Counted from the stretch's first letter, positions 49,869 through 59,274 are shown. The stretch: 64,000 bases of DNA from Microbacterium maritypicum (GCF_008868125.1 NZ_WAAQ01000001.1:992001-1056000); one strand, 5' to 3'. Notes: a model not told the origin generated them from the letters alone. Program-made: numbers and translations.

Positions 49869-50935
49869 CCCATCGTGACGCCACCCACGACCTCAGCCGC
49901 ACCCCGCCGCAACTGCTGCGACGCGCACGAGTGGCCTTCTTCCTCGTCGCGGTGATCGTGCCGACCGTGATCACCGCCGTCGCCGTCGTGATCCTCCTCA
50001 CCTGGTTGCCCACGCTGCCGGCTCAGGTCGCGACCCATTGGGGCCCTAGCGGTGCCGACGGATTCGGGGCGCCGTCCACGTACCTGTGGCTCCTCATCGC
50101 GCTCGGGCTCGGGCTGCCGGTGCTGATGGCGGTCGCGACGCTCGCTTCCGCCGGGGCGCACTGGGGCGGCACTGCCCGCCTGATGGGCGCGCTCGCCGCG
50201 GGCATGGCCGCGCTGGCGGCGATCCTGAGTCTCGGATCCCTCGCGATCCAGCGCGACCTCACCGATGTCTCCGACGTGCCGGGCATCGGCGAGACCTTCG
50301 CACTGGCCTTCGCCGGACTCGTGGCTGTCGGCGGCATCGCCTGGGCCGTGCAGCCCCGCGTCCGCCCCGAACGGGGGCGCACGCTGGAGCCACGGTATGC
50401 CGTGAACGTGGCGGAGGGAGAACGCGTCGTGTGGGTCGCCACGACGACCATGCCACGCGGCGCGCTCGCGTTCCTGTTCTTCGTGCTCCTCGGCCTGGTC
50501 GCGCTCGGTGCGTTCATGCTCGGCACCGGTGTCGAGGGTGGCTGGATCGTCGCCGTGGTGGTGCTCGTCGTGGGCCTCGCGCTGGCGGCGACAGCCTCCT
50601 TCCGCGTCAAGGTCACGCCGCAGGGCTTCTCGGCGCGGGCCCTGCTGAGGTGGCCGCGTATCCGCATCCCGCTCGACGAGATCGAGTCTGTGCGCGCAGT
50701 CGAGATCTCGCCGTTCGCCGAGTTCGGCGGCTGGGGGTGGCGCATCAGCGTCGACGGACGGTCCGGCATCGTCATGCGGCGCGGTTCGGCGATCGAGGTC
50801 TCCCGCCGTGACAGACGGCCGTTCATCGTGACGATCGACGGCGCGGAAGAAGCCGCGGCGCTGCTGCAGGCCTATGTCGACCGCTCACGAACACCCGGCA
50901 CCTCCTCGACCGACTCCGGAAAGGCGACCTCATGA
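49865..50935 (+). CDS. DUF1648-domain membrane protein
   Basis: 356 residues. The first helix is followed by the DUF1648 motif 'WLPTLPAQVATHWGPSGADGFGAPSTYLWLL', also found in SdpI-type immunity proteins; about five further helices include 'ALAFLFFVLLGLVALGAFML' and 'IVAVVVLVVGLALAATASF'. The C-terminal 110 residues form a soluble bacterial-PH-like domain ('VKVTPQGFSARALLRWPRIRIPLDEIESVRAVEI'). Translationally coupled on both sides (ATGA overlaps). Confidence 0.82.
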   Translation: MTHRDATHDLSRTPPQLLRRARVAFFLVAVIVPTVITAVAVVILLTWLPTLPAQVATHWGPSGADGFGAPSTYLWLLIALGLGLPVLMAVATLASAGAHWGGTARLMGALAAGMAALAAILSLGSLAIQRDLTDVSDVPGIGETFALAFAGLVAVGGIAWAVQPRVRPERGRTLEPRYAVNVAEGERVVWVATTTMPRGALAFLFFVLLGLVALGAFMLGTGVEGGWIVAVVVLVVGLALAATASFRVKVTPQGFSARALLRWPRIRIPLDEIESVRAVEISPFAEFGGWGWRISVDGRSGIVMRRGSAIEVSRRDRRPFIVTIDGAEEAAALLQAYVDRSRTPGTSSTDSGKATS

Positions 50936-51882
50936 ACCATCAGGCCCTGCACACGCGCCGCGTGCCGTGGACCGCGGTGATCGTCTTCGTGGCGGTCTCC
51001 TTCGCCCTCGCCTGGCTGGTGGCGCTGCCGTTGTGGCTGGGCGACGGTCTCGCTGAGCCGATCTCGGTCCTCCTGCTGCCGGTGATGATGTTCACACCCG
51101 CGGTGGCAGCCCTCGTCGTGACGTTCGTGATGCGCGTCCCCGCGCGCGGCCAGCGTGCACGGTTCCTCGGACTGTGGCCGATGCGGCCGGCGAAGCGGGT
51201 GATCTGGCTCATGGTCGCCGGCTGGCTCGTTCCGCCGCTGCTGGTGGGTCTGGGTATCCTGCTTTCCGCCGCGCTCGGCTTCGTGCAGCTCGATCTGACG
51301 TTCGCGGCGTTCGCCGCCGAACTCGAGAAGGCCGTCCCGGCCGGCACGCCGCTGCCTCCTGTCCAGGTCATCGTGTTCGCACAGCTCGCGATGATTCCCG
51401 TCGGCGGGCTGTTCAACAGCCTCTTCGCGTTCGGCGAGGAGCTCGGCTGGCGCGGATGGCTGCTTCCGGCGCTGCGTCCGCTCGGCACCTGGCCGGCCCT
51501 GATCCTCAGCGCGGTGATCTGGGGTGCGTGGCACAGCCCGGTCATCCTTCTCGGCTACAACTTCGGGCGCACCGACCTCACCGGCGTGCTGCTCATGATC
51601 GGCGGATGCGTGGCCTGGGGCATTCTGCTCGGTTGGCTGCGCCTGCGTTCGGCATCCGTGTGGCCGGCGGTCATCGCGCACGGCTCGCTGAACGCCGCGG
51701 CGGGGCTCGTCCTCATCGTCGCCGCGACGCAGCCCGACATGGCCCTGGCCGGACCGCTCGGCGTGGCGACGTGGATCGTCCTCGCCCTCCTCACTGTCGT
51801 GCTGGTGCTGACCGGGCAGTTCCGCGCCCAGCCCGAGCTCGCCGATGCACCGGGGCGCCTGCTCTCCGCACCGCGGTCTTGA
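50932..51882 (+). CDS. CPBP-family intramembrane glutamic protease (Abi)
   Basis: 316 residues, about eight helices, with the three family motifs: 'GEELGWRGWLLPAL' (E169, E170 and the arginine), 'VIWGAWHSPVILLGYNF' and 'AVIAHGSLNAAAGL'. CPBP proteases process prenylated proteins in eukaryotes and in bacteria are often bacteriocin self-immunity proteins. The coupling to a DUF1648 protein and a GntR regulator suggests a membrane-stress or self-protection operon (inference). Confidence 0.88.
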   Translation: MNHQALHTRRVPWTAVIVFVAVSFALAWLVALPLWLGDGLAEPISVLLLPVMMFTPAVAALVVTFVMRVPARGQRARFLGLWPMRPAKRVIWLMVAGWLVPPLLVGLGILLSAALGFVQLDLTFAAFAAELEKAVPAGTPLPPVQVIVFAQLAMIPVGGLFNSLFAFGEELGWRGWLLPALRPLGTWPALILSAVIWGAWHSPVILLGYNFGRTDLTGVLLMIGGCVAWGILLGWLRLRSASVWPAVIAHGSLNAAAGLVLIVAATQPDMALAGPLGVATWIVLALLTVVLVLTGQFRAQPELADAPGRLLSAPRS

Positions 51883-51913
51883 CGGACGGCAGCGGCGGGG
51901 GTTGGCTGAGGCC

Positions 51914-52573
51914 ATGGAATCCACCCCCACCGCCTGGTCCGAAGCCGACGCCTTCCTCTCCGATCTGCTGGTCGGACCCGATGCGGATCTGGAGTCGGCG
52001 CTCAGCGCGCAGCGCGAGGCGGGCCTGCCCGAGATCGAGGTGGCTCCTGTCGCCGGCAAGCTGCTGAACCTCCTGGTCCGCATCAGCGGAGCGCGGCGGG
52101 TGCTGGAGGTCGGCACGCTCGGCGGCTATTCCACGATCTGGCTCGCGCGGGCCGTCGGCCCCGGAGGGCGCGTCGTGACGATCGAGGCGGAGTCGGACAA
52201 CGCGGCGATCGCCCGCGCCAGCATCGATGCCGCGGGCGTCGGTGATCGTGTCGACATCCGCGTGGGTAGGGGAGTGGATGTGCTCCCCACCCTGGTCGGC
52301 GGGTTCGACCTGGTGTTCATCGACGCCGACAAGGAGTCGAACACGATCTACCTCGATTGGGCGGCGAAGCTCGGCCACCCCGGCACCGTGGTCGTGCTCG
52401 ACAACATCGGGCGTGAGGGCGAGATCGTCCGCGATGACAGCACCGACCCCAAGGTCGTCGGCACCCGTGAGGGACTGCGGATGCTGGGGGAGGACCCGCG
52501 ATTCGACGCCACGGCCCTGCAGACCGTCGGCGCGAAGGGCTGGGACGGCTTCGCCATCGCCGTGGTCGTCTGA
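51914..52573 (+). CDS. Class I SAM-dependent O-methyltransferase (family 3)
   Basis: 219 residues: SAM-binding 'VLEVGTLGGYSTIWLARAVGPGGRVVTIEAE', metal/substrate region 'FDLVFIDADKESNTIYLDWAAKLGHPGTVVVLDNIGREGEI', as in caffeoyl-CoA/catechol-type O-methyltransferases. The natural substrate is unknown. ATG 51914 lies 31 bases after the CPBP stop; a weak GGCTGAGG serves as ribosome binding site. Confidence 0.9.
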   Translation: MESTPTAWSEADAFLSDLLVGPDADLESALSAQREAGLPEIEVAPVAGKLLNLLVRISGARRVLEVGTLGGYSTIWLARAVGPGGRVVTIEAESDNAAIARASIDAAGVGDRVDIRVGRGVDVLPTLVGGFDLVFIDADKESNTIYLDWAAKLGHPGTVVVLDNIGREGEIVRDDSTDPKVVGTREGLRMLGEDPRFDATALQTVGAKGWDGFAIAVVV

Positions 52574-52619
52574 TATCGACGGCGTCGGGAGCGTGCGCGC
52601 GAACCTGTCGGTCGGGTCC

Positions 52620-52648
52620 CTGACCCTGTCGGAGGGCCGGGCTAGACT
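52620..52648 (+). promoter_or_regulatory. Promoter of eno
   Basis: -35 CTGACC (52620-52625) and -10 TAGACT (52643-52648) separated by 17 bases, giving a leader of about 50 bases before the AAGGAG ribosome binding site of eno. Confidence 0.65.
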
Positions 52649-52690
52649 GAGCGCGGATCGACGACGCTCCACACAACGTTTTCCCCCTGA

Positions 52691-53986
<1,296 letters not shown>

Positions 53987-54049
53987 GCGCACCGATACAC
54001 CGAAGAAGCCGCCGTCTCGGCGGTGAACACCGCCGCTGAAGCGGCACGA

Positions 54050-54089
54050 CGAAGGAGGAGCCGTGGCACGACGACCGGCTCCTCCTTCG
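54050..54089 (+). other. 14-bp inverted repeat covering the ribosome binding site of the FtsB-like gene
   Basis: Arms 54050-54063 and 54076-54089 are exactly complementary with a 12-base loop. The left arm holds AAGGAGGAG, the ribosome binding site, and ends on the G of the GTG start; the right arm is codons 5-9. It is either a translation-blocking hairpin or the terminator of eno, in which case the next gene starts later (ATG 54129). Confidence 0.75.
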
Positions 54090-54641
54090 GCGTCTCCGGG
54101 ACCGCAGACGCCGCGACCCGCCGGCACGATGAAGTCGAAGAAGACGGCCACGCCCGCCGCATCGTCGTCCGCACCGCGCTCATCGAGCAGGAGCCGGGGT
54201 GAGGCGCCTCGCGTCGACGTCCGCGAGTGGGCGTCCGGCATCCGCCTCTCGGCCTTCTCTGTCATCATGCTCTCGCTGGTGGTGCTGGGTGCCTGGGTGC
54301 TCGTGCCCACGCTTGGGACCTTCATCGATCAACGTCAGAAGATCGCGGCCCTCGAAGCGTCGGTGAAGGTGAGCGAAGACCAGATCGCCTCCCTCGTCGC
54401 CGAACGTGAGCGCTGGAACGACCCCGTGTACATCACGACGCAGGCCCGCGAGCGCCTCTACTACGTCAAGCCCGGAGAGGTCGTGTATCTGATCGACAAC
54501 GACCTCGATCCCGCGGCCCTTCCGCGGGAGCAGGAGCCCGTGAGCGACACGATCGTCGAGAAGCCGACGGACTGGATGCCGCAGTTGCTGCGCACCATCG
54601 TCTCGACCGGCCTCAGCGATACGGCCGCCGTCGCTCCCTGA
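54063..54641 (+). CDS. FtsB/DivIC-family septum formation initiator protein
   Basis: Bitopic division protein that links FtsL/FtsQ to septal peptidoglycan synthesis. 192 residues: a 75-residue disordered Pro/Ala/Ser/Lys-rich cytoplasmic tail, one membrane span ('LSAFSVIMLSLVVLGAWVLV'), a coiled coil ('IDQRQKIAALEASVKVSEDQIASLVAERERWND') and the FtsB motif 'YITTQARERLYYVKPGE'. GTG 54063 follows AAGGAGGAG, but that site is inside a strong inverted repeat; ATG 54129 is the alternative start without a ribosome binding site. The order eno-ftsB-DUF501 is conserved in actinobacteria. Confidence 0.88.
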   Translation: MARRPAPPSASPGPQTPRPAGTMKSKKTATPAASSSAPRSSSRSRGEAPRVDVREWASGIRLSAFSVIMLSLVVLGAWVLVPTLGTFIDQRQKIAALEASVKVSEDQIASLVAERERWNDPVYITTQARERLYYVKPGEVVYLIDNDLDPAALPREQEPVSDTIVEKPTDWMPQLLRTIVSTGLSDTAAVAP

Positions 54642-54675
54642 CCGTCCCGTCGAGCAACTTCCCCGGCGGCTCCCC

Positions 54676-54681
54676 TACGCT
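54676..54681 (+). promoter_or_regulatory. -10 box of a leaderless promoter for the DUF501 gene
   Basis: TACGCT with six bases (GGTGAG) before GTG 54688; an extra promoter inside the eno-ftsB cluster. Confidence 0.5.
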
Positions 54682-54687
54682 GGTGAG

Positions 54688-55230
54688 GTGACCACGCCGC
54701 CGTTCCCTGCCCCCACGCCCGCCGAGCTCGCCGTCGTATCGGCCCAGCTCGGTCGTTCCGCCCGAGGTGTGGTGGGCATCGCGGCCCGTTGCGCGTGCGG
54801 CAACCCGACGGTGGTCGCCACCACACCGCGTCTGCCGGACGGTACGCCGTTCCCGACGTTCTACTACCTGACCCACCCCGCGGCGACGGCGGCGATGTCG
54901 ACGCTCGAGGCGACCCAGGTGATGCCGGAGCTCGCGGCGCTTCTCGTCGACGACGAGGCAGTGGCGTCGGCGTATCTCGCAGCCCACGAGGCCTACCTCG
55001 CTGACCGGAGGCAGTTCGGCGAGGTCTCCGAGATCGACGGCATCTCCGCCGGGGGAATGCCCACGCGCGTCAAATGCCTGCATGCTCTGGCCGGGCATGC
55101 CCTGGCCGCAGGCCCGGGAGTCAACCCGATCGGCGACGCCGCACTCGCTCGATCCTCCTGGTCGCCTTCGGTCTGCCGCTGTGAAGACCCCGGCGCCGCC
55201 CTGCGCGATGAGGCGGCTTCCTCGGTATGA
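54688..55230 (+). CDS. DUF501-family protein
   Basis: 180 residues, soluble, function unknown. Recognised by 'GRSARGVVGIAARCACGNPTVVATTPRLPDGTPFPTFYYLTHP' and 'GMPTRVKCLHALAGHALAAGPGVNPIGDAAL', with conserved cysteines in 'CACG' and 'KCLHAL' and later 'CRCEDPG' that might bind a metal. Found next to ftsB and eno, and usually near exopolyphosphatase, in actinobacteria. Stop overlaps the protease start. Confidence 0.88.
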   Translation: MTTPPFPAPTPAELAVVSAQLGRSARGVVGIAARCACGNPTVVATTPRLPDGTPFPTFYYLTHPAATAAMSTLEATQVMPELAALLVDDEAVASAYLAAHEAYLADRRQFGEVSEIDGISAGGMPTRVKCLHALAGHALAAGPGVNPIGDAALARSSWSPSVCRCEDPGAALRDEAASSV

Positions 55231-56534
55231 CCGCACGCCGGACGCTGCGCAGCGCTGCCGCCATCGTGGTGGTGGCGGCGACGGTGCTGCTCCTCGGCGT
55301 CGCACCGACTCCGGCCCCGATCCCCGACGACCCTGCCGACCCGGTGCGGGCTTCGGAGTACTGGCTCGACGGGGCGCGGATCCGTGAGGCCTGGCAGACC
55401 ACTCGTGGCAAGGGCGTCACCATCGCGGTGATCGACACCGGCATCGGCAAGGTGCCCTCGGTCTTCGGCGACGCTGTGGTGGGTGGCACCGATGTCTCGG
55501 GGTCAGGCACTCCGGACGGGCGCACGCCCCTGGGCGCCGTCGATGGCAATCACGGTTCCTGGGTGGCTTCGCTGGCTGCCGGTCGCGGTGCGCCCGACGG
55601 CACCGGCATGATCGGCGTGGCGCCGGAAGCCAACCTGCTCTCGATCTCGGTGGGGTTCAGCGCGGCCGCCGCCGTTCCGTTCACCGAGCAGGTGGCGAAG
55701 GGCATGCGCTGGGCCGTCGACAACGGTGCCGACATCATCAACCTCTCGTTCACGACGAACACGCTCGATTGGGACAAGAGCTGGGACGACGCGTTCCTGT
55801 ATGCCTTCGAGCATGACGTGGTGGTCGTGGTCGCCGCCGGCAATAGGGGGAGTGGGACGAACATCATCGGCGCCCCGGCGACCATTCCCGGTGTGCTCAC
55901 GGTCGGTGGCGTCGACCAGACCGGCATGGCGAGCATCGAGGCGTCGACCCAGGGCATCACGATCGGGATCTCCGCGCCCAGCGAGGGGCTCATCGGCGTC
56001 TCCGCAGATGGCACGGTCGTGCCGTGGCGCGGAACCAGTGGTGCGGCGCCCATCGTCGCGGGAGTCGCAGCGCTGATCCGCTCGGCGCACCCCGACATCA
56101 AGGCGATCGATGTCATCAACCGCATCATCAAGACCGCGATCCCCGTCCCTGATGCAGTCAAACCCCAGGATCCCCTCTACGGATACGGACTGGTGGATGC
56201 CGCAGCGGCGATCTCCGCGAACCTCCCTGCGGTGAGCGAGAACCCCATGGGAGACCTCGCCGAGTGGATCCGCGTGTTCCGTCGCGCGGAGACGGAGCCG
56301 CAGCCGGTTCCGACGGTGACACCCGTCGCCGTCCCGCCTCTCCCCGCGCCCGATGCGCCCACCGAAGCCGGTTCACCGTTGCTTCCCAGCGCGGATTCAT
56401 TGCGCTACGGTACCCTGCCGCTCATTGCGCTCACGGTCCCTGGTATCCTGGTAGCGCTTGGCGTCACCGCAGCTGCCCGGCGCATCCGATCGGCGCGCAT
56501 TTCCGTACGCCACACCCCCGACTCCGAGGAGTAG
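55227..56534 (+). CDS. S8 subtilisin-like serine protease, membrane anchored (mycosin-like)
   Basis: 435 residues: signal peptide ('AAIVVVAATVLLLGVAPTPAP'), catalytic D70 in 'VIDTGIG', H109 in 'GNHGSWVASLAAG', oxyanion asparagine in 'VVAAGNRG' and S271 in 'GTSGAAPIVAGVAALI', then a Pro-rich stalk and a C-terminal span ('LPLIALTVPGILVALGVTAAA') with a basic tail. This layout is that of type VII secretion mycosins, but no ESX gene is in the window, so another surface role is possible. ATGA overlap with DUF501. Confidence 0.92.
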   Translation: MTARRTLRSAAAIVVVAATVLLLGVAPTPAPIPDDPADPVRASEYWLDGARIREAWQTTRGKGVTIAVIDTGIGKVPSVFGDAVVGGTDVSGSGTPDGRTPLGAVDGNHGSWVASLAAGRGAPDGTGMIGVAPEANLLSISVGFSAAAAVPFTEQVAKGMRWAVDNGADIINLSFTTNTLDWDKSWDDAFLYAFEHDVVVVVAAGNRGSGTNIIGAPATIPGVLTVGGVDQTGMASIEASTQGITIGISAPSEGLIGVSADGTVVPWRGTSGAAPIVAGVAALIRSAHPDIKAIDVINRIIKTAIPVPDAVKPQDPLYGYGLVDAAAAISANLPAVSENPMGDLAEWIRVFRRAETEPQPVPTVTPVAVPPLPAPDAPTEAGSPLLPSADSLRYGTLPLIALTVPGILVALGVTAAARRIRSARISVRHTPDSEE

Positions 56535-56541
56535 TTCTTCT

Positions 56542-58050
56542 GTGCCTCAGAACAGCACTGTGCCCAAGATCCTGATCGTCGGCGGAGGGTACGCGGGTTT
56601 CTACACCGCGTGGAAGCTCGAGAAGCACCTGCGCAAGGGTGAGGCCGACGTCACCATGGTCGACCCGCTGCCGTACATGACGTACCAGCCGTTCCTCCCC
56701 GAGGTCGCCGCCGGCTCGATCGAAGCCAGGCACTCGGTGGTCGCGCACCGCCGTCACCTCAAGCGCACCAACGTCCTCACCGCCAAGGTGACGAACATCA
56801 ACCACGCACAGAAGGTCGCGACGATCACGCCGCCCGTCGGCGAGCCGTACGAGTTCGCGTACGACCAGATCGTCGTCACGGCCGGTGCCGTCTCGCGCAC
56901 CTTCCCGATCCCCGGGATCGCCGACAACGCGATCGGGCTGAAGACGATCGAAGAGGCCGTCGCGATCCGCGACAAGGTCATGTCGAACTTCGACAAGGCC
57001 GCCTCGCTTCCCGCCGGTCCCGAGCGCGACCGTCTGCTGACCGTCGTCGTCGTCGGTGGTGGCTTCGCGGGTATCGAGGTGTTCGCCGAGCTGCGTTCCC
57101 TGGCGTCCGCGCTGGTGGGCAAGTACCCGCAGATCAGCTTCGAAGACACCCACTTCCACCTCATCGAGGCGATGGGCCGCATCATGCCCGAGGTCTCGCT
57201 GCAGACCAGCGAGTGGGTGCTCAAGGACCTCGCCAAGCGCGGCGCCAACGTGCACCTCGACACGCAGCTGACGAGCGCGGTCGACGGCAACGTCGAGCTC
57301 TCCACCGGCGAGGTCATCCCGACCGACGTCATCGTGTGGACCGCAGGTGTCATGGCCAACCCGACCGTCGTGCGCGGCGGCGACCTGCCCGTCGAGGAGC
57401 GCGGTCGCATCCAGACCCGCGCCGACCTGCGCGTCGGAACCCCCGAGGCCTTCGTCGAGGGCGCGTGGGCAGCCGGAGACGTGTCCGCTGTCCCCGACCT
57501 CTCGGGCGGTGGCGTCGGCGGCTTCTGCGTGCCGAACGCCCAGCACGCGGTTCGCCAGGCGAAGCTGCTCGCGAAGAACCTCGTCGCCGTGCTGCGTGGG
57601 GAGAACCCCAAGGAGTACCTCCACAAGAACCTGGGCGCTGTCGCAGGGCTCGGCTTGTACAACGGTGTCTTCCAGTCCGGCAAGATCGCTCTCAAGGGCT
57701 TCGTGGCCTGGGTCGCGCACCGCGGCTACCACGGTCTCGCGATGCCGACGTGGGAGCGCAAGTTCCGCGTCATCTGGGGCTGGTGGAACAACCTGTGGCT
57801 CGGCCGCGACCTGGTGAACCTCGAGACCGTGCAGAACCCGCGTTACGTCTTCGAGGAGTTCGCCGCGCGCCCGCGTCCGGCCGCTCCCGCCGCTCCCGTG
57901 GCGGACGCTGCTCCGGCGGCATCGGCCGAGGCATCGGAGAAGCCCGCTGCGAAGAAGCCGGCTGCGAAGAAGCCCGCGGTGAAGAAGCCTGCCGCGAAGA
58001 AGCCTGTCGCCGAGAAGGCTCCCGAGCCGGCCGAGGCTGCAGCCAAGTAA
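56542..58050 (+). CDS. ndh: Type II NADH dehydrogenase (NADH:quinone oxidoreductase)
   Basis: Non-proton-pumping respiratory enzyme on the inner face of the membrane. 502 residues: FAD-binding 'KILIVGGGYAGFYTAWKLEKHL', 'VVTAGAVSRTFPIPG', NAD-binding 'TVVVVGGGFAGIEVFAELRSLA', 'AGDVSAVPDLSGGGVGGFCVPNAQHAVRQ' and the C-terminal amphipathic membrane-binding part. The last 60 residues are an Ala/Lys/Pro tail made of AAKKP-type repeats, which most Ndh proteins lack. The frame is open further upstream; GTG 56542 follows GAGGAG. Confidence 0.95.
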   Translation: MPQNSTVPKILIVGGGYAGFYTAWKLEKHLRKGEADVTMVDPLPYMTYQPFLPEVAAGSIEARHSVVAHRRHLKRTNVLTAKVTNINHAQKVATITPPVGEPYEFAYDQIVVTAGAVSRTFPIPGIADNAIGLKTIEEAVAIRDKVMSNFDKAASLPAGPERDRLLTVVVVGGGFAGIEVFAELRSLASALVGKYPQISFEDTHFHLIEAMGRIMPEVSLQTSEWVLKDLAKRGANVHLDTQLTSAVDGNVELSTGEVIPTDVIVWTAGVMANPTVVRGGDLPVEERGRIQTRADLRVGTPEAFVEGAWAAGDVSAVPDLSGGGVGGFCVPNAQHAVRQAKLLAKNLVAVLRGENPKEYLHKNLGAVAGLGLYNGVFQSGKIALKGFVAWVAHRGYHGLAMPTWERKFRVIWGWWNNLWLGRDLVNLETVQNPRYVFEEFAARPRPAAPAAPVADAAPAASAEASEKPAAKKPAAKKPAVKKPAAKKPVAEKAPEPAEAAAK

Positions 58051-58063
58051 CTGACTCTCGAGT

Positions 58064-58107
58064 ACGACGATCGGCCCTGTGCGCTCTGCGCCGGGGCCGA
58101 TCGTCGT
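58064..58107 (+). terminator. Terminator of ndh
   Basis: A perfect 14-base-pair stem (ACGACGATCGGCCC at 58064-58077 with its complement at 58094-58107) around a 16-base loop, 14 bases after the stop codon. Confidence 0.8.
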
Positions 58108-58148
58108 CTCTGCGGAGCGTCTCCGAGGCGGTGCACAGGTACAGCCGG

Positions 58149-58154
58149 TATCGT
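58149..58154 (+). promoter_or_regulatory. -10 box ahead of the candidate Mn2+ riboswitch
   Basis: TATCGT; a start six to seven bases later falls at 58161, exactly where the riboswitch P1 strand (GGCAAGG) begins. Confidence 0.55.
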
Positions 58155-58156
58155 CG

Positions 58157-58258
58157 CGCAGGCAAGGGGAGTACTCCCGAATGCGGCGACGTCGTCATTA
58201 CGAGCACGAGATCGTGCTCCGGCCCGCCGGCCCGTGAGGGTGGAGGAGACCTTGGCAC
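58157..58258 (+). ncRNA. Candidate yybP-ykoY (manganese) riboswitch
   Basis: The 5' strand reads GGCAAGGGGAGTACTCCCG, containing the invariant GGGGAGUA loop of this class; GTCGTCATTACGA is followed by a GAGCAC/GTGCTC hairpin; the 3' strand is GGAGACCTTGGC, close to the class consensus GAGACCUUUGCC. CAAGG pairs with CCTTG to close P1. It sits between the ndh terminator and the gene at 58342. In known cases Mn2+ binding turns on exporters such as MntP, TerC-family proteins or P-type ATPases. A second GAGACCCTGCC (58277-58287) could be the switching partner. Confidence 0.68.
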
Positions 58259-58341
58259 CCGCATCGCGGGCTGCCGAGAGACCCTGCCGTCGTCCTGACG
58301 TGGTGGATCCTGGGCGGTCCGCACCACGAAAGGGACCACCC

Positions 58342-59268
58342 ATGGGAAAGCTCTCCCGACTGATCGGCATGGCATCCGAGGCGCTCGAGAAGAACGCCGG
58401 TTCGGCGCGCAACGGTCACACGGCTGACGGATCACGCGCGCAGGACGGGTCCCGGTCGACGGATTGGGGCGGCATGCTCCGTGGCGCCGTCGACGCCGTT
58501 CGCGGGCAGGGAGAGCCGGAGCGGTCGCCGAGCCAGAGCCGTCCGGCGACGGCCGACCCGTACGCACCGCCCGCCGCGCCCAGTGAGCGGCTTCGGTCCA
58601 CGAGCTCCGCACCGTCTGCCGCCGACCCCTACGCACCGCCGGTGCCCGGAGCCTCTCGGGCCTCGCAGGCCATGACCGATGCGGACCGTGCGGCCATCGC
58701 CCGCTACGACTACCTGCTGCAGACGGCGGATCCGCAGCGCGTCGAGCAGATCCACCGCGAGGCGTTCGCGCGCCTGACCCCTGAGCAGCGCTCGCTCGTC
58801 GAAGCCCGCATGCGACAGGAGCTCGAGCCGGGCGAGCGTCCGCGGTCGTCGTCGCCGGATGACCTCGCTCGCGCCGCCGGACGTGCCGAGGCCATGAACC
58901 CGGGGCGGATGCGCGGTCTGCTGTCGCGCGTGCGCGGTGCGGGTGTCGGCGGTGCTGCGGTCGTCGCTGGTGGCGCGGCGGTCGGACTGCTCGGTGCGGT
59001 GGCCGGGGGTGCGGTGCTCAGCACGGTGGCGGGTCCTCTTCTGGAGCAGGCCGCGAACATCGGCGTCGACTTCGGCGCGTTGGCAGAGGGCATCGATGTC
59101 GAGTCCCTCGCCGCCGGTATCGACGTCGAGTCCCTCGCCGGGGGTGCGGGCGATCTGATGGGCTCCGCGGGCGAGACGGTGTCGGGGCTGGGAGAGGCGG
59201 CGAGCGGCTGGGGCGAGCAGCTCGGCAACCTCGGCATCCCCGGTATCGGCGATATCTTCGGGCGCTGA
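58342..59268 (+). CDS. Unrecognised Ala/Gly-rich membrane-associated protein behind the candidate Mn2+ riboswitch
   Basis: 308 residues that I cannot assign to a family. N-terminus 'MGKLSRLIGMASEALEKNAG' is a basic amphipathic helix; residues 40-145 are disordered and Pro/Ser/Arg-rich with two copies of 'ADPYAPP'; 150-205 form a helical segment ('ADRAAIARYDYLLQTADPQRVEQIHREAFARLTPEQRSLVEARM'); 230-262 is a Gly/Ala hydrophobic hairpin; the C-terminus repeats 'GIDVESLA' twice and ends in a Gly-rich tail. ATG 58342 follows AAAGGGA. The next gene begins six bases downstream, so both share the riboswitch. Confidence 0.75.
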   Translation: MGKLSRLIGMASEALEKNAGSARNGHTADGSRAQDGSRSTDWGGMLRGAVDAVRGQGEPERSPSQSRPATADPYAPPAAPSERLRSTSSAPSAADPYAPPVPGASRASQAMTDADRAAIARYDYLLQTADPQRVEQIHREAFARLTPEQRSLVEARMRQELEPGERPRSSSPDDLARAAGRAEAMNPGRMRGLLSRVRGAGVGGAAVVAGGAAVGLLGAVAGGAVLSTVAGPLLEQAANIGVDFGALAEGIDVESLAAGIDVESLAGGAGDLMGSAGETVSGLGEAASGWGEQLGNLGIPGIGDIFGR

Positions 59269-59274
59269 CCGCGG

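Noticed and set aside
58273..58290. Second GAGACCCTGCC block as the true 3' strand of the riboswitch
   Set aside because: The first block (58246-58256) pairs better with the 5' strand and has normal spacing; the second was kept only as a possible switching partner.
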